64,000 nucleotides of DNA, taken from the NCBI RefSeq assembly GCF_001040945.1, contig NZ_CP011930.1:2023704-2087703 (forward strand). The letters are read 5' to 3'. Numbering within the stretch: the first letter of the stretch is position 1; each line of letters starts with the position of its first letter. The notes below the pieces were generated by a model. It was not told the DNA's origin. It saw nothing but the letters and a program-made list of their open reading frames with translations, and ran no database searches. Below are positions 25,747-34,351 of the stretch, piece by piece. This DNA is from Herbaspirillum seropedicae. GTDB taxonomy: Bacteria; Pseudomonadota; Gammaproteobacteria; Burkholderiales; Burkholderiaceae_D. Both the position numbers and the translations under genes were made by a program.

Positions 25747-26802
25747 ATGTCGCACGCCGCCCGTACCCTGTTGCCCAGCCTGACCGACATCGAGCAGGCC
25801 GCCGGCATTGTCTACGCTGGCATGGCACCGACGGCGCAACTGTGCTGGCCGCTGCTGAACCAGGCCCTGGGCGCGGAAGTCTGGGTCAAGCACGAGAACC
25901 ATGCACCCACTGGCGCCTTCAAGGTGCGCGGCGGCATGGTCTACCTGCATCACCTGGCGCGCCAGCAGCCGCAACTCTCCGGCGTCGTCTCGGCCACCCG
26001 CGGCAACCACGGCCAGTCCGTCGGCCTGGCGGCGCGGCGCCTGGGCATCTCTGCGACCATCGTGGTCCCGCAGGGCAACAGCCGGGAGAAGAATGCCGCC
26101 ATGCGCGCCCTGGGTGTGGAATTGATCGAACATGGCAGCGAATTCCAGGAAAGCCGCGAGTACGCCCAGCAGCTCGCCGCCCAGCAGCAACTGCACATGA
26201 TTCCCTCCTTGCACCGCGATCTGGTGGCCGGCGTGGCCAGCTACTGGATGGAACTGTTCGCGGCCCAGCCGGGGCTGGATGTGGTGCTGGTTCCCATCGG
26301 CCAGGGCTCGGGCATGTGCGGCGCAGTCGCTGCGCGCAATGCGCTGGGCCTGTCGACCCGCATCATCGGCGTGGTCTCGGCGCATGCGCTGGCCTACAAG
26401 CTGTCCTTCGAGGCGGGGCGCAAGATCGAATCGCCGGTCAGCACCTGCATCGCCGACGGCGTGGCCTGCCGGGTGCCGGACCAGGCTTCGCTGGAGGTGC
26501 TGTTCTCCGAGGTCGATGAGGTCGTGGCCGTGACTGATGACGAAGTGATGGACGCCATGAAGCTGGCCTACATCGCCACCCACAACGTGGCCGAAGGAGC
26601 GGGCGCCTGTGCGCTGGCGGCGGCCTGGCAATTGCGTGCGCGGCTGCGCGGCCTGAAGGTCGGCGTCACGCTCTCGGGCGGCAATGTCGATCACGATGTG
26701 CTGGCCCGGGTACTGGCGCGTGCGGCGGCGCCCGCTGACATGTTGCTGGCGCCGGCGCAGGTGTTGCCGCTGACTTCCTTGCCCCAGCGGAGGTCCGCAT
26801 GA
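25747..26802 (+). CDS. PLP-dependent threonine/serine dehydratase family protein
   Basis: 351 residues of fold-type II PLP enzyme. The Schiff-base lysine K59 lies in PTGAFKVRGG, the substrate loop is SATRGNHGQS (about 81-90), and the phosphate-binding glycine loop is PIGQGSGMCG (about 185-194). No ACT regulatory domain is attached, so this is a catabolic or unusual-substrate type rather than biosynthetic IlvA. It deaminates a hydroxy-amino acid to a 2-oxo acid and ammonia; the exact substrate is unknown. The gene is controlled, by inference, by the divergent MocR protein and is translationally coupled to the LysE exporter by an ATGA overlap. Confidence 0.88.
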   Translation: MSHAARTLLPSLTDIEQAAGIVYAGMAPTAQLCWPLLNQALGAEVWVKHENHAPTGAFKVRGGMVYLHHLARQQPQLSGVVSATRGNHGQSVGLAARRLGISATIVVPQGNSREKNAAMRALGVELIEHGSEFQESREYAQQLAAQQQLHMIPSLHRDLVAGVASYWMELFAAQPGLDVVLVPIGQGSGMCGAVAARNALGLSTRIIGVVSAHALAYKLSFEAGRKIESPVSTCIADGVACRVPDQASLEVLFSEVDEVVAVTDDEVMDAMKLAYIATHNVAEGAGACALAAAWQLRARLRGLKVGVTLSGGNVDHDVLARVLARAAAPADMLLAPAQVLPLTSLPQRRSA

Positions 26803-27398
26803 TCGAGACCTTGCTGCCGCTGATGTCCTTTGCCTTCGTCTCTTCGATCACGCCCGGGCCCAACAACATCATGCTGACCTCTTCGGGCATCTGGTTCGGC
26901 TTTCGCCGCTCGCTGCCGCACATGCTGGGTATCACCTTCGGCTTTGGCGTACTGCTGGCCTTATGCGCCTTTGGTATAGGCGAGCTGGTCATCGCCGTGC
27001 CGCAACTGGTGTTGCTGCTCAAGGCCATGGGGTGCGCCTACCTGCTGTACCTGGCCTGGCAATTGCGCCGCATGGGCGTGGCCGGTGCGGGCGAGCGGGC
27101 GGCCCAGCCGATGTCCTTCGGTGCGGCGGCCCTGTTCCAGTTCGCCAATCCCAAGGCCTGGGTGATGGCCGTGACCGGCGCTTCGGCCTTCATGCCGATG
27201 CTGCATAAGCTGCCCGGCGCACTGGCAATCCTGGTCTACTGCCTGGTGTTCTGCGCCATCAACCTGCCTTGCGTATCCGTCTGGGCGGGCGCGGGGGCGG
27301 TGCTGCGCCGTTACCTGGAGCGCCCGCTGTGGCGCATGGCCTTTGCGGCGGTCATGGTGCTGCTGACGCTCTATTCGGCATTGGCCATCTGGTTCTGA
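26799..27398 (+). CDS. LysE-family amino-acid exporter
   Basis: 199 residues with six transmembrane helices. The N-terminal signature SITPGPNNIMLTSSG is diagnostic of the LysE/RhtB family, which exports basic amino acids, threonine or homoserine. A mid-protein FQFANPKAWVMA is also family typical. It starts within the stop codon of the dehydratase gene. Together they may clear excess amino acid by breakdown and export. Confidence 0.92.
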   Translation: MIETLLPLMSFAFVSSITPGPNNIMLTSSGIWFGFRRSLPHMLGITFGFGVLLALCAFGIGELVIAVPQLVLLLKAMGCAYLLYLAWQLRRMGVAGAGERAAQPMSFGAAALFQFANPKAWVMAVTGASAFMPMLHKLPGALAILVYCLVFCAINLPCVSVWAGAGAVLRRYLERPLWRMAFAAVMVLLTLYSALAIWF

Positions 27399-27439
27399 GC
27401 TGGCTCAATTTGCATCGATTCGATCACAGGGGAGTTCTC

Positions 27440-28360
27440 ATGCAGGCAAGCAGCAAACCAGTCGTCACTGCCACAGCCGAAGGCAATGTGGCGCGCAATG
27501 AAAGCCGGGGCATGTGGCTGGGGCTCATCGGCGTGGCCGTCTTCAGTCTCACCTTGCCCTTTACCCGCATCGCCGTGGCTGAACTCAGCCCCGCCTTCGT
27601 CGCCTTCGGCCGCGCCGTGGTGGCGGGCCTGTGCTCGCTGGCGCTGTTGGCATGGATGCGGGCGCCTCGTCCGAACGCGCAGCAATTGCGTGGCCTGGTC
27701 ATCACCGCCCTCGGCGTGGTGGTGGGCTTTCCACTGTTTTCATCGATTGCCATGCGCTACGTGCCGGCGGCCCACGGCGCCGTGGTGGTCGGCCTGCTGC
27801 CGCTGGCCACCGCCTTGTTTGGCGCGCTGCGCTTCGGTGAACGTCCTTCTGCCGGTTTCTGGTTGTCCGCGCTGGCCGGCTCGGCCATCGTCATTGCCTT
27901 TGCATTGCGCGCGGGTGGGGGCAGTTTCCATGCGGCCGACTTCGCGCTCTTCGCCGCCGTCATCACGGCCGCCATGGGCTATGCCGAGGGCGGACGGCTG
28001 GCCCAGAGCATGGGCGGGCAGAACGTGATTGCCTGGGCGCTGGTGGTGGCCTTGCCGGTCATGCTGCCGGTCTCGCTGTGGCTGGGCTGGCAGGACGGAC
28101 TGAGCGCTTCCGCGCCGGCCTGGCTGGCCTTTGGCTACGTGTCGCTGTTTTCCATGTTCATCGGCTTCTTCTTCTGGTACAAGGGCCTGGCCCTGGGCGG
28201 CATTGCCCGTGTTGGCCAGGTGCAATTGTTGCAACCTTTCATGAGCCTGCTGGGCGCGGCCGTCATCGCCGGCGAGGCGCTGGATGCGAGCAATATGCTC
28301 TTCGCCCTGGCCGTGATCGTGGTCGTGGCCATTGGCCGGCGCATGGCGGTACGCCGCTGA
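27440..28360 (+). CDS. EamA/DMT-superfamily transporter
   Basis: 306 residues, about ten transmembrane helices arranged as two EamA repeats (LTLPFTRIAVAELSPAFVAFGR in the first; GFFFWYKGLALGGIARVGQVQLLQP in the second). Members export amino acids and other metabolites. The ATG at 27440 is chosen because GGGAG lies 6 bases upstream; the frame is open for 57 further codons upstream but those overlap the lysE gene. It is the last gene of the MocR-linked cluster. Confidence 0.88.
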   Translation: MQASSKPVVTATAEGNVARNESRGMWLGLIGVAVFSLTLPFTRIAVAELSPAFVAFGRAVVAGLCSLALLAWMRAPRPNAQQLRGLVITALGVVVGFPLFSSIAMRYVPAAHGAVVVGLLPLATALFGALRFGERPSAGFWLSALAGSAIVIAFALRAGGGSFHAADFALFAAVITAAMGYAEGGRLAQSMGGQNVIAWALVVALPVMLPVSLWLGWQDGLSASAPAWLAFGYVSLFSMFIGFFFWYKGLALGGIARVGQVQLLQPFMSLLGAAVIAGEALDASNMLFALAVIVVVAIGRRMAVRR

Positions 28361-28532
28361 TGCAGGCCCGGCGGGGCTGCTGACCCGGATCTGAACGGCA
28401 TTGCGAGCCGAAATAGTTCGGCCGGAGCCGACCAAAAGTCCGGATATTTGAGATAATCGTCCACTTATTTTTCTTAACGCGCAGTGCCCGCGGCTGCCAG
28501 CCGCAGGGGCGCTGTCCAACAGGGAGTACCGC

Positions 28533-28991
28533 ATGTCCGTCTATGAAAAGCTGAAAGCACTGAACATCGAACTGCCCGCCGTGGCCACCCCGGCAGCAGC
28601 CTATGTGATGTATGCGCAAACCGGCAATACCGTCTTCCTCTCCGGCCACCTGGCCAAGAAGGATGGCAAGGTATGGGTCGGTCAGCTGGGACGCGATATC
28701 GGCACCGACGACGCCAAGCTGGCCGCGCGCGCCGTGGCCGTGGACCTGATCGCCACCTTGCAGGCTGCCTGCGGCGGCGACCTCACCCGCGTCAAGCGCA
28801 TCGTCAAGCTGATGAGCCTGGTCAACTCGACCGGCGAATTCACCGAGCACCACCTGGTCACCAACGGCGCCTCCGAGCTGATCGGCGAAGTCTTCGGCGA
28901 AGCCGGCAAGCACGCCCGTTCCGCCTTTGGCGTGGCGCAGCTGCCCATGGGCGCCTGCGTGGAAATCGAAATGATCGCCGAGATCGCCTGA
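28533..28991 (+). CDS. RidA/YjgF-family protein (150-residue subfamily)
   Basis: 152 residues of the Rid fold: VFLSGHLAKKDGKVWVGQLGRD at the N-terminal sheet and AFGVAQLPMGACVEIEMIAEI at the C-terminus. Classical RidA hydrolyses reactive enamines and imines produced by PLP enzymes and relies on an arginine near residue 105; here the equivalent segment reads KHARSAFGVAQLP, with an arginine present. It is longer than canonical RidA (~128). Its location between a dehydratase cluster and an aminotransferase fits an imine-clearing role. GGGAG precedes the ATG by 6 bases. Confidence 0.88.
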   Translation: MSVYEKLKALNIELPAVATPAAAYVMYAQTGNTVFLSGHLAKKDGKVWVGQLGRDIGTDDAKLAARAVAVDLIATLQAACGGDLTRVKRIVKLMSLVNSTGEFTEHHLVTNGASELIGEVFGEAGKHARSAFGVAQLPMGACVEIEMIAEIA

Positions 28992-29081
28992 TCCATCGCC
29001 ATATCGGCTGCTGCGGCCACAGAAGCCGCACGGCCACCTGCACCATCTCACACAGAACACAGAACAGATTGAACGACCCGT

Positions 29082-30278
29082 ATGAAACTCGAAAATCCCG
29101 CACCGCTGCAGTGGCAGTTCTCCCAGCGCGCTGACGCCATGAAGAGCTCGGCCATCCGTGAAATCCTGAAGGTGACGATGCGTCCCGACATCACCTCCTT
29201 CGCCGGTGGCCTGCCTTCGCCGCTGACCTTCCCGGTCGAGCACATGAAGACCGCCTTCGACCGCGTGCTGAGCCAGCAAGGCAAGATGGCCCTGCAATAC
29301 GGCCCCACCGATGGCTATCTGCCGCTGCGTGAATGGATCGCCGCATCGCTGTCGACCAATGGCGCGCAGATCAGCGCCGAACAGGTGCTGATGGTGTCCG
29401 GTTCCCAGCAGGGCCTGGACCTGCTGGGCAAGGTCCTGATCGATGAAGGCAGCAAGGTGCTGGTCGAGACCCCCAGCTACCTGGGCGCGCTGCAAGCCTT
29501 TGCGCTCTACGGCGCCAAGTTCGAATCGGTGCCCAGCGACGAATTCGGTCTGCAACCCGAGACCATCGAAGCCATCGCCGGTGGCGCGCGCATGCTGTAT
29601 TCGCTGCCCAACTTCCAGAACCCGACCGGCCGCACCCTGCCCACCGAGCGCCGTTTCAAGCTGGTGGAAACCTGTGCCCGCCTGGGTCTGCCGCTGATCG
29701 AAGATGATCCGTACGGCGCCCTGAGCTACCAGAACGCGCCGCTGCCCAAGATGCTGTCGATGAATCCCTCGGGCGTGATCTACATGGGTTCCTTCTCCAA
29801 GGTGCTGACCCCGGGCATCCGCCTGGGTTACGTGGTCGCGCCGCGTCCGCTGATCCTGAAGATGGAACAGGCCAAGCAAGCCACCGACCTGCACACCGCC
29901 CAGTTGACCCAGATGGTGGTGTACGAGGCCATCAAGGACGGCTTCCTGGACCAGCACGTGCCGACCATCCGCAAGCTCTATGGCGACCAGTGCCAGGCCA
30001 TGCTGGATGCGCTGCAACAGTACTTCCCGGCCAGCTGCAGCTGGAGCAAGCCGGAAGGCGGCATGTTCATCTGGGTGACCCTGCCCGAGCACATCGACGC
30101 TGGCGCGCTGTTGAACGAAGCCGTGGAGCAGGAAAAGGTCGCCTTCGTCCCCGGCGCCCCGTTCTATGCCAACGTGGCGCAGAAGAACACGCTGCGCCTG
30201 TCCTTCGTGACCGTGCCGCCGGAACAGATCCGCGCCGGCGTGGAACGCCTGGGCAAGCTGATCGCCTCCAAGCTGTAA
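29082..30278 (+). CDS. class I/II PLP-dependent aminotransferase (LysN/2-aminoadipate type)
   Basis: 398 residues of fold-type I aminotransferase without a DNA-binding domain. It has LQYGPTDGYLPLREWIA, SGSQQGLDLLGKV, NFQNPTGR, the aspartate of EDDPYG, and the catalytic lysine K240 in GSFSKVLTPGIRLGY. The pattern matches the alpha-aminoadipate/multi-substrate aminotransferase group. It probably moves amino groups between 2-oxoglutarate and an aromatic or branched substrate. The close upstream RidA-like gene (90-base gap) suggests co-operation. Confidence 0.9.
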   Translation: MKLENPAPLQWQFSQRADAMKSSAIREILKVTMRPDITSFAGGLPSPLTFPVEHMKTAFDRVLSQQGKMALQYGPTDGYLPLREWIAASLSTNGAQISAEQVLMVSGSQQGLDLLGKVLIDEGSKVLVETPSYLGALQAFALYGAKFESVPSDEFGLQPETIEAIAGGARMLYSLPNFQNPTGRTLPTERRFKLVETCARLGLPLIEDDPYGALSYQNAPLPKMLSMNPSGVIYMGSFSKVLTPGIRLGYVVAPRPLILKMEQAKQATDLHTAQLTQMVVYEAIKDGFLDQHVPTIRKLYGDQCQAMLDALQQYFPASCSWSKPEGGMFIWVTLPEHIDAGALLNEAVEQEKVAFVPGAPFYANVAQKNTLRLSFVTVPPEQIRAGVERLGKLIASKL

Positions 30279-30299
30279 TCAGGCCGGATCGGTCCACGG

Positions 30300-30629
30300 A
30301 TGAAGATCACCCATCTGCCCTTCGGCACCACCGACTGGAGCCAGGTCCCCGCCACCGAGCATCCCGGCGTGACCGGCACGGCCTGGTGGCGCACCTGCCA
30401 GTTTGGCGAGCTGCGCGTGCGCATGGTCGAATACACGCCCGGCTACCTGGCCGATTACTGGTGTGTGAAGGGCCATGTGCTGCTGTGCCTGGAAGGGGAG
30501 CTGCATACCGAGCTGGAGGATGGCCGCAGTTTCGTCCTCAAACCGGGCATGAGCTATCAGGTGGCCGATGGGGCTGAGCCGCACCGCTCGTCTACGGCGG
30601 TGGGGGCGAAGTTGTTTATCGTGGATTGA
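30300..30629 (+). CDS. DHCW-motif cupin-fold protein
   Basis: 109 residues with a single cupin barrel (VRMVEYTPGYLADYWCVKGHVLLCLEGELHTELEDG). It belongs to a small family named for a DHCW motif; here the equivalent reads DYWC followed by KGH. No catalytic function is established. It starts 21 bases after the aminotransferase stop, so it is probably co-transcribed, and ends at a strong terminator. Confidence 0.8.
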   Translation: MKITHLPFGTTDWSQVPATEHPGVTGTAWWRTCQFGELRVRMVEYTPGYLADYWCVKGHVLLCLEGELHTELEDGRSFVLKPGMSYQVADGAEPHRSSTAVGAKLFIVD

Positions 30630-30661
30630 ATGACCTGGGCGTGACGGACAAGCATGTTCCC

Positions 30662-30685
30662 ACGTTCAATGAAACGTTCAATGAA
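30662..30685 (+). repeat. perfect 12-bp tandem duplication
   Basis: ACGTTCAATGAA occurs twice back to back immediately upstream of the terminator hairpin that follows the cupin gene. Confidence 0.8.
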
Positions 30686-30724
30686 GAGGCTGGCATCTGT
30701 GATAAAGATCCAGCCTCTTTTTTC
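30683..30724 (+). terminator. rho-independent terminator after the cupin gene
   Basis: An AGAGGCTGG/CCAGCCTCT stem (9 bp) with a 16-base loop that can pair further (ATCT/AGAT) is followed by a run of T residues. Confidence 0.85.
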
Positions 30725-30745
30725 ATGGATCAGGAAAGCCGATCA

Positions 30746-31243
30746 TCAAGTAATTTTTGACAGGGCGATGGCCAGCGTCAACGGTGATTCTGGCATCGGC
30801 TTGAATCCATATTGCGCATAGAAACTGGCAGCCTGAGCCTCCTTGGCATCGACGAAAAGCAGGGCTCCGCCGACCTGATTGCTGGCTTCCTTGGCGCGCC
30901 ACAGGGCGTCGTAGAGGAGAAACTCGCCGAGTCCCCGTCCTTGCAAGGTCCGGCAAATGGCCAGTCGCGCCAGGGTCAGGGCGGGGACTTCACGCGGCAG
31001 ACGCTTCGAAAATTCTATAGGCAGGGTGGCTGTGGCGATCATCTGGCGGATGGCCAATGCGTAGTAGCCGCGGATAACCTGGGGGGTATCGTCGCAGGCA
31101 AGCACGAAAGTACGGGAAATTCCCTTGTCCTGATGTTGGCCTGCCGTGTTGCGCAACCATTGGTTCAACGCTGGGGTAGCACAATCGAAGTGCTCAGTCT
31201 GATGCTGCGTCTTGTTCAGTGGTGCTACGAAGTACTCGTTCAT
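30746..31243 (-). CDS. GNAT-type toxin of a type II toxin-antitoxin pair (TacT/AtaT-like)
   Basis: 165 residues with the compact GNAT fold of the TacT/AtaT/KacT toxins. It opens with HFDCATPALNQWLR, then shows YYALAIRQM, the acetyl-CoA-binding QGRGLG (101-106), and the FYAQYGF segment whose tyrosine (142 or 145) acts as the general acid. Such toxins acetylate the amino acid on charged tRNA and block translation (established for TacT and AtaT). The gene overlaps the upstream antitoxin by 50 bases. Confidence 0.9.
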   Translation of the reverse strand: MNEYFVAPLNKTQHQTEHFDCATPALNQWLRNTAGQHQDKGISRTFVLACDDTPQVIRGYYALAIRQMIATATLPIEFSKRLPREVPALTLARLAICRTLQGRGLGEFLLYDALWRAKEASNQVGGALLFVDAKEAQAASFYAQYGFKPMPESPLTLAIALSKIT

Positions 31244-31514
31244 GTCGGGCCCGATGATAACGCTCGCGCGCGCGCATCAGCTTGGCGTTGGCAGGCGATG
31301 GGTCGTCAAGCAGGTTCAACAAAAAGTCAGCATCCCTCGGCGTGACTGCGATGAAGCGTTCGCGGTCGATCACTTCATTGGCCTTTTCCAGCGCGGCTTG
31401 TACCAGGAACTGGTTCATCGTCGCGCCGACCAGGTCGGCAGCTTCCCTCAGCCTTGCTTCGACGGCTAGTGGTACGCGGGCCGTGATCCGGCCCCTTTCA
31501 ACGATATCGGTCAT
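31194..31514 (-). CDS. DUF1778 ribbon-helix-helix antitoxin
   Basis: 106 residues. The N-terminal ribbon-helix-helix segment is GRITARVPLAVEARLREAADLVGATMNQFLVQAALEKA. The charged C-terminal tail (about 60-106), including DAVTPRD-like residues DADFLLNLLDDPSPAN, would wrap around the toxin. DUF1778 proteins are the standard partners of TacT-type GNAT toxins and autoregulate the operon through DNA binding by the dimeric ribbon. It is translated first and overlaps the toxin gene. Confidence 0.9.
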   Translation of the reverse strand: MTDIVERGRITARVPLAVEARLREAADLVGATMNQFLVQAALEKANEVIDRERFIAVTPRDADFLLNLLDDPSPANAKLMRARERYHRARHERVLRSTTEQDAASD

Positions 31515-31553
31515 GGTGATCTTCGCTTTCCTGCGGAGAGTATCCCGGGCAGT

Positions 31554-31675
31554 TTCCCTTACGTGAACGGGAATGTAAATCGACGCCGCTTTCTCGAAAC
31601 AAAGCAGAAATCCGGGCGAACTGCATCATAGCACATGGTGCCAAAATGGCTCTCACTTGGTGTCAATTTGACGCC
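31554..31675. promoter_or_regulatory. candidate operators upstream of the toxin-antitoxin genes
   Basis: Two elements lie in the 210-base gap. The first is an inverted repeat TTCCC-N10-GGGAA at 31554-31573, 40 bases before the antitoxin start. The second is a pair of related sites TGGTGCCAAAATGGC (31636-31650) and TGGTGTCAATTTGACGCC (31658-31675), 22 bp apart; each is internally palindromic (GCCA/TGGC; GTCAA/TTGAC). They may be bound by the ribbon-helix-helix antitoxin or by another regulator. Confidence 0.4.
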
Positions 31676-31724
31676 ACGTTGCCCGTTGCTGAGGTGATGG
31701 TATCCGGACAGCAAGCGTCATCTC

Positions 31725-32855
31725 TTACCGATCCAGCTTGAGCGTCTCCCCATGCTTGAGCGTGACGAACTGCTCCTGCGGTAATCCAGCCGCTTGCATG
31801 GCCTTGGCCAGCTCCTTGGGAGGCTCGTCGAGCGCGTCATCAGCCAGTTCGAAGGTCCCCCAATGGATGGCGACCGAGCGCCGGGCGTGCACATCCTGGT
31901 GGATCAGCACCGCCTGCGCCGGATCGACATGCTGGTTCTGCATGAACCAGCGCGGCGCATAGGCCCCGATGGGGATGAGCGCCAGGTCGAAGTGGCCGAA
32001 GCGCTCGCCGATGTCGCGGAAATCCTGCGAGTAACCGGTGTCACCGGCGAAGTAGACCGAGAAGGGCGCCACCGGCGACTGCCGCGTCGTATCGGCCTTG
32101 CCCGGGCAGTCCATGGCTTGCAGCACCCAGCCGCCCCACAGCGTTTCGGAGCGGTCGAACAGGCCGCGCGCCGACCAGTGCGTGGCAGGGACGAAATGGA
32201 TGTCGAGCTGGTCCAGCGAGGTCTTGTCCCACCAGTCCATCTCCTGGACGTTGGTGATGCCCAGCGCCTGGAACCAGTCGCGCAGTCCCAGCGGCACCAG
32301 GAACAGCGGCGGGCCGCCCGGCTGCAGGTTCAATTGCTCCACACTGGCGCGGTCCAGATGGTCGTAGTGGTTGTGCGAAATCACCACCACGTCGATGTGC
32401 GGCAGCTCGCTGATCTGCACCGGCAGCGGCACCTTGCGCGCGGGACCGATGAAAGAGAAGGGCGAGGCGCGCTGCGAGAACATGGGATCGGTCAGCACAT
32501 TCTTGCCGCCCAGTTGCACCAGTGCCGTGGCATGGCCTATCCAGGTCACGCTGGGGTGGCGATCATTGTCCTTGAGCCAGGCCAGGTCCGGCTTGAGTAC
32601 GGGGAACTGGTAATGGTTTTCCGGCGGCTTGGGCAGGCCCTGGGTCAGGCGCTCCCATTGCCACTTCCAGAAGGAGCCGCGCTCGGGTTGCGCATAGTTG
32701 TTGCGAAAACCGCTGTCGGTGCGATTCGATTTGCTGGGGTCGGCATACTTGCCGGACGAAGAGCAGGCGCCCAGGCTGGTCGCCAGCATCAGGACGCCAG
32801 CCGTGGCGAGAACACGCCGCAGTCGCGGCCAGGAACGGGATGTCGCAGGGGGCAT
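31725..32855 (-). CDS. metallo-beta-lactamase-fold hydrolase, predicted lipoprotein (NAPE-PLD/RomA-like)
   Basis: A signal peptide with twin-arginine-like basic start ends in the lipobox LGAC (cysteine near residue 30 from the ATG at 32855). The mature enzyme has the zinc-binding SHNHYDHLD motif, VPATHWSARG, and FAGDTGYS, the order found in the NAPE-PLD/RomA/UlaG-like branch of the superfamily. It probably hydrolyses a lipid phosphodiester or a related ester in the envelope; substrate unknown. An upstream in-frame ATG at 32897 would add 14 residues; neither start has a good ribosome-binding site. Confidence 0.85.
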   Translation of the reverse strand: MPPATSRSWPRLRRVLATAGVLMLATSLGACSSSGKYADPSKSNRTDSGFRNNYAQPERGSFWKWQWERLTQGLPKPPENHYQFPVLKPDLAWLKDNDRHPSVTWIGHATALVQLGGKNVLTDPMFSQRASPFSFIGPARKVPLPVQISELPHIDVVVISHNHYDHLDRASVEQLNLQPGGPPLFLVPLGLRDWFQALGITNVQEMDWWDKTSLDQLDIHFVPATHWSARGLFDRSETLWGGWVLQAMDCPGKADTTRQSPVAPFSVYFAGDTGYSQDFRDIGERFGHFDLALIPIGAYAPRWFMQNQHVDPAQAVLIHQDVHARRSVAIHWGTFELADDALDEPPKELAKAMQAAGLPQEQFVTLKHGETLKLDR

Positions 32856-32944
32856 GGCAAAGGCGCAGCCGGGCGCAGTCAATGGAATGAGCGACATCCT
32901 AGCAGGTGGTGGCAAGGCATGCAGGAGGCCGCCACCGGGCCGGC

Positions 32945-33328
32945 TCACATCACGTATTGCGCCAGTCCTTGTCCGAAGGACCAGTTACCCTTGTCGCCCT
33001 CGACCAGGCTGATCATGACGTCATCGGGCGCGATGCCAGGGTCCTGCTGCAGGCGCTCCACGATGCGCGCATAGAGGGCATTCTTCTGCGCCTGCGTGCG
33101 GGTATTGCTGACCGTCAGCTGGATCAGCACGAAGTCGTCCGTGCGCGCCATGCCCATGTAGCTGCGGCTGAAGATGAGCTCTTCCGGATCATGCTCGGTG
33201 ATGACCATGAAGCGGTCATCCTCGGGCACGTTGAAACGCTCGCGCAGGGCCTGGTAGACGTTCTCGGCGATGGCGTTGCGGTAGGCGCGGGACTTGCCGC
33301 GCAACAGGGAAATGCGGACCAGGGGCAT
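32945..33328 (-). CDS. tautomerase-family protein (4-oxalocrotonate tautomerase superfamily)
   Basis: 127 residues beginning MPLVRISLLRG. After Met removal, Pro1 is the catalytic base of this superfamily. The length is double that of the 62-residue oxalocrotonate tautomerases, matching the fused-repeat tautomerases. DDVMISLVEGDKGNWSFG at the C-terminus is typical of that group. The ATG at 33328 follows AAGGAG at 7 bases; a longer frame upstream is rejected because it would hide Pro1. It is transcribed divergently from a LysR gene, a common arrangement for such enzymes. Confidence 0.9.
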   Translation of the reverse strand: MPLVRISLLRGKSRAYRNAIAENVYQALRERFNVPEDDRFMVITEHDPEELIFSRSYMGMARTDDFVLIQLTVSNTRTQAQKNALYARIVERLQQDPGIAPDDVMISLVEGDKGNWSFGQGLAQYVM

Positions 33329-33400
33329 GTTGTTCTCCTTGTGAGGTGGAAGTGGAAAGGGGCAGGGCGCTAAGCCCATGCCCTGCATGCTATGCTGGCG

Positions 33401-33444
33401 CAATGATTTGAAAAACCACTGATTCATGATTTCAATGATTTGAA
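33401..33444. promoter_or_regulatory. candidate LysR operator, 12-bp direct repeat
   Basis: CAATGATTTGAA occurs exactly at 33401-33412 and 33433-33444 (32 bp apart, three helical turns). A related CATGATTTCAA lies between them. It lies between the divergent tautomerase and LysR genes, and the second copy with its left neighbour forms a near-palindrome ATTTCAA-TGA-TTTGAAT. Confidence 0.55.
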
Positions 33445-33485
33445 TTCATCATCATTGGATAGCCCTCCCCAAGGGAGCCCAAGCC

Positions 33486-34331
33486 ATGGAAAAACCTCTG
33501 GACCTGGACGCCGTCCAGGCCTTCGTCCTGGCGGCCGATCTGCACAGTTTCACGCGCGCGGCCGAAGCGCTCGAGAGCACGCAGTCGGCCGTCAGCCTCA
33601 AGCTCAAGAAGCTGGAGCAGCGCCTGGGCCGCCGCCTGCTGGAGCGCACGCCACGCCAGGTGCGGCTGTCGGCCGAGGGCCAGCAGTTCCTGCCGGCGGC
33701 GCGGGAATTGCTGGCCGCGCATGAGCGCGCGCTCGAGCAACTCGATCAGGGACCGGTCCGATTTTCGGTGGGCATCAGCGATCACGTCGCCGGCGCCAGC
33801 CTGCCGCGTGCACTGGCGCAGGTGCATGCGCTTGATCCCGGTGTGGTGGTGGAAGTGCGGGTCGCTTCCTCGCATGACCTCATGCCACTCTACGAGCGCG
33901 GTGAGCTCGATGCCGTGATCGTGCGCCGCGAGCCGCAGGATCGGGGCGGCAAGCTGGTCATGGAAGAACGCATCGGCTGGTTCGCCCATCCCGATGCCCA
34001 ATGCTGGGCTGGCGGGGCCTTGCGCGTGGCGACGTTTTCCCAGGCCTGCCGCATCCGTGAGCTGTCACTGCGCCGCCTGGACGCGGCGGGCATTGCCTGG
34101 GTGGAAGTGTTCGTGGGCGGCGGCATCCTGGCCGTGGGCGCGGCCGTGAGCGCGGGACTGGCGGTGTCGGCGCTGCTGTACCGCAGCGCCCCGCCCGGCG
34201 CCGTGGACGTAGGAGAACGCCTGGGCCTGCCGCGCCTGCCGCTGGCGCAGGTGAGGCTGCATTCACGGCTCAAGGAAGCGCGCTTGCAGGGGGCGTTGCG
34301 GGGCTTGGTGGCGGCGTTGAAGGCAGCGTGA
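33486..34331 (+). CDS. LysR-family transcriptional regulator
   Basis: 281 residues. The N-terminal winged helix (about 5-65) is LDAVQAFVLAADLHSFTRAAEALESTQSAVSLKLKKLEQRLGRRLLERTPR. A periplasmic-binding-type effector domain follows, with SVGISDHVAGASLPRALAQ. Divergent from the tautomerase gene, it very likely regulates it. A minor oddity is a short C-terminal domain (about 190 residues). No effector can be predicted. Confidence 0.92.
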   Translation: MEKPLDLDAVQAFVLAADLHSFTRAAEALESTQSAVSLKLKKLEQRLGRRLLERTPRQVRLSAEGQQFLPAARELLAAHERALEQLDQGPVRFSVGISDHVAGASLPRALAQVHALDPGVVVEVRVASSHDLMPLYERGELDAVIVRREPQDRGGKLVMEERIGWFAHPDAQCWAGGALRVATFSQACRIRELSLRRLDAAGIAWVEVFVGGGILAVGAAVSAGLAVSALLYRSAPPGAVDVGERLGLPRLPLAQVRLHSRLKEARLQGALRGLVAALKAA

Positions 34332-34351
34332 GTCACAACAGGCCGCCTCCG

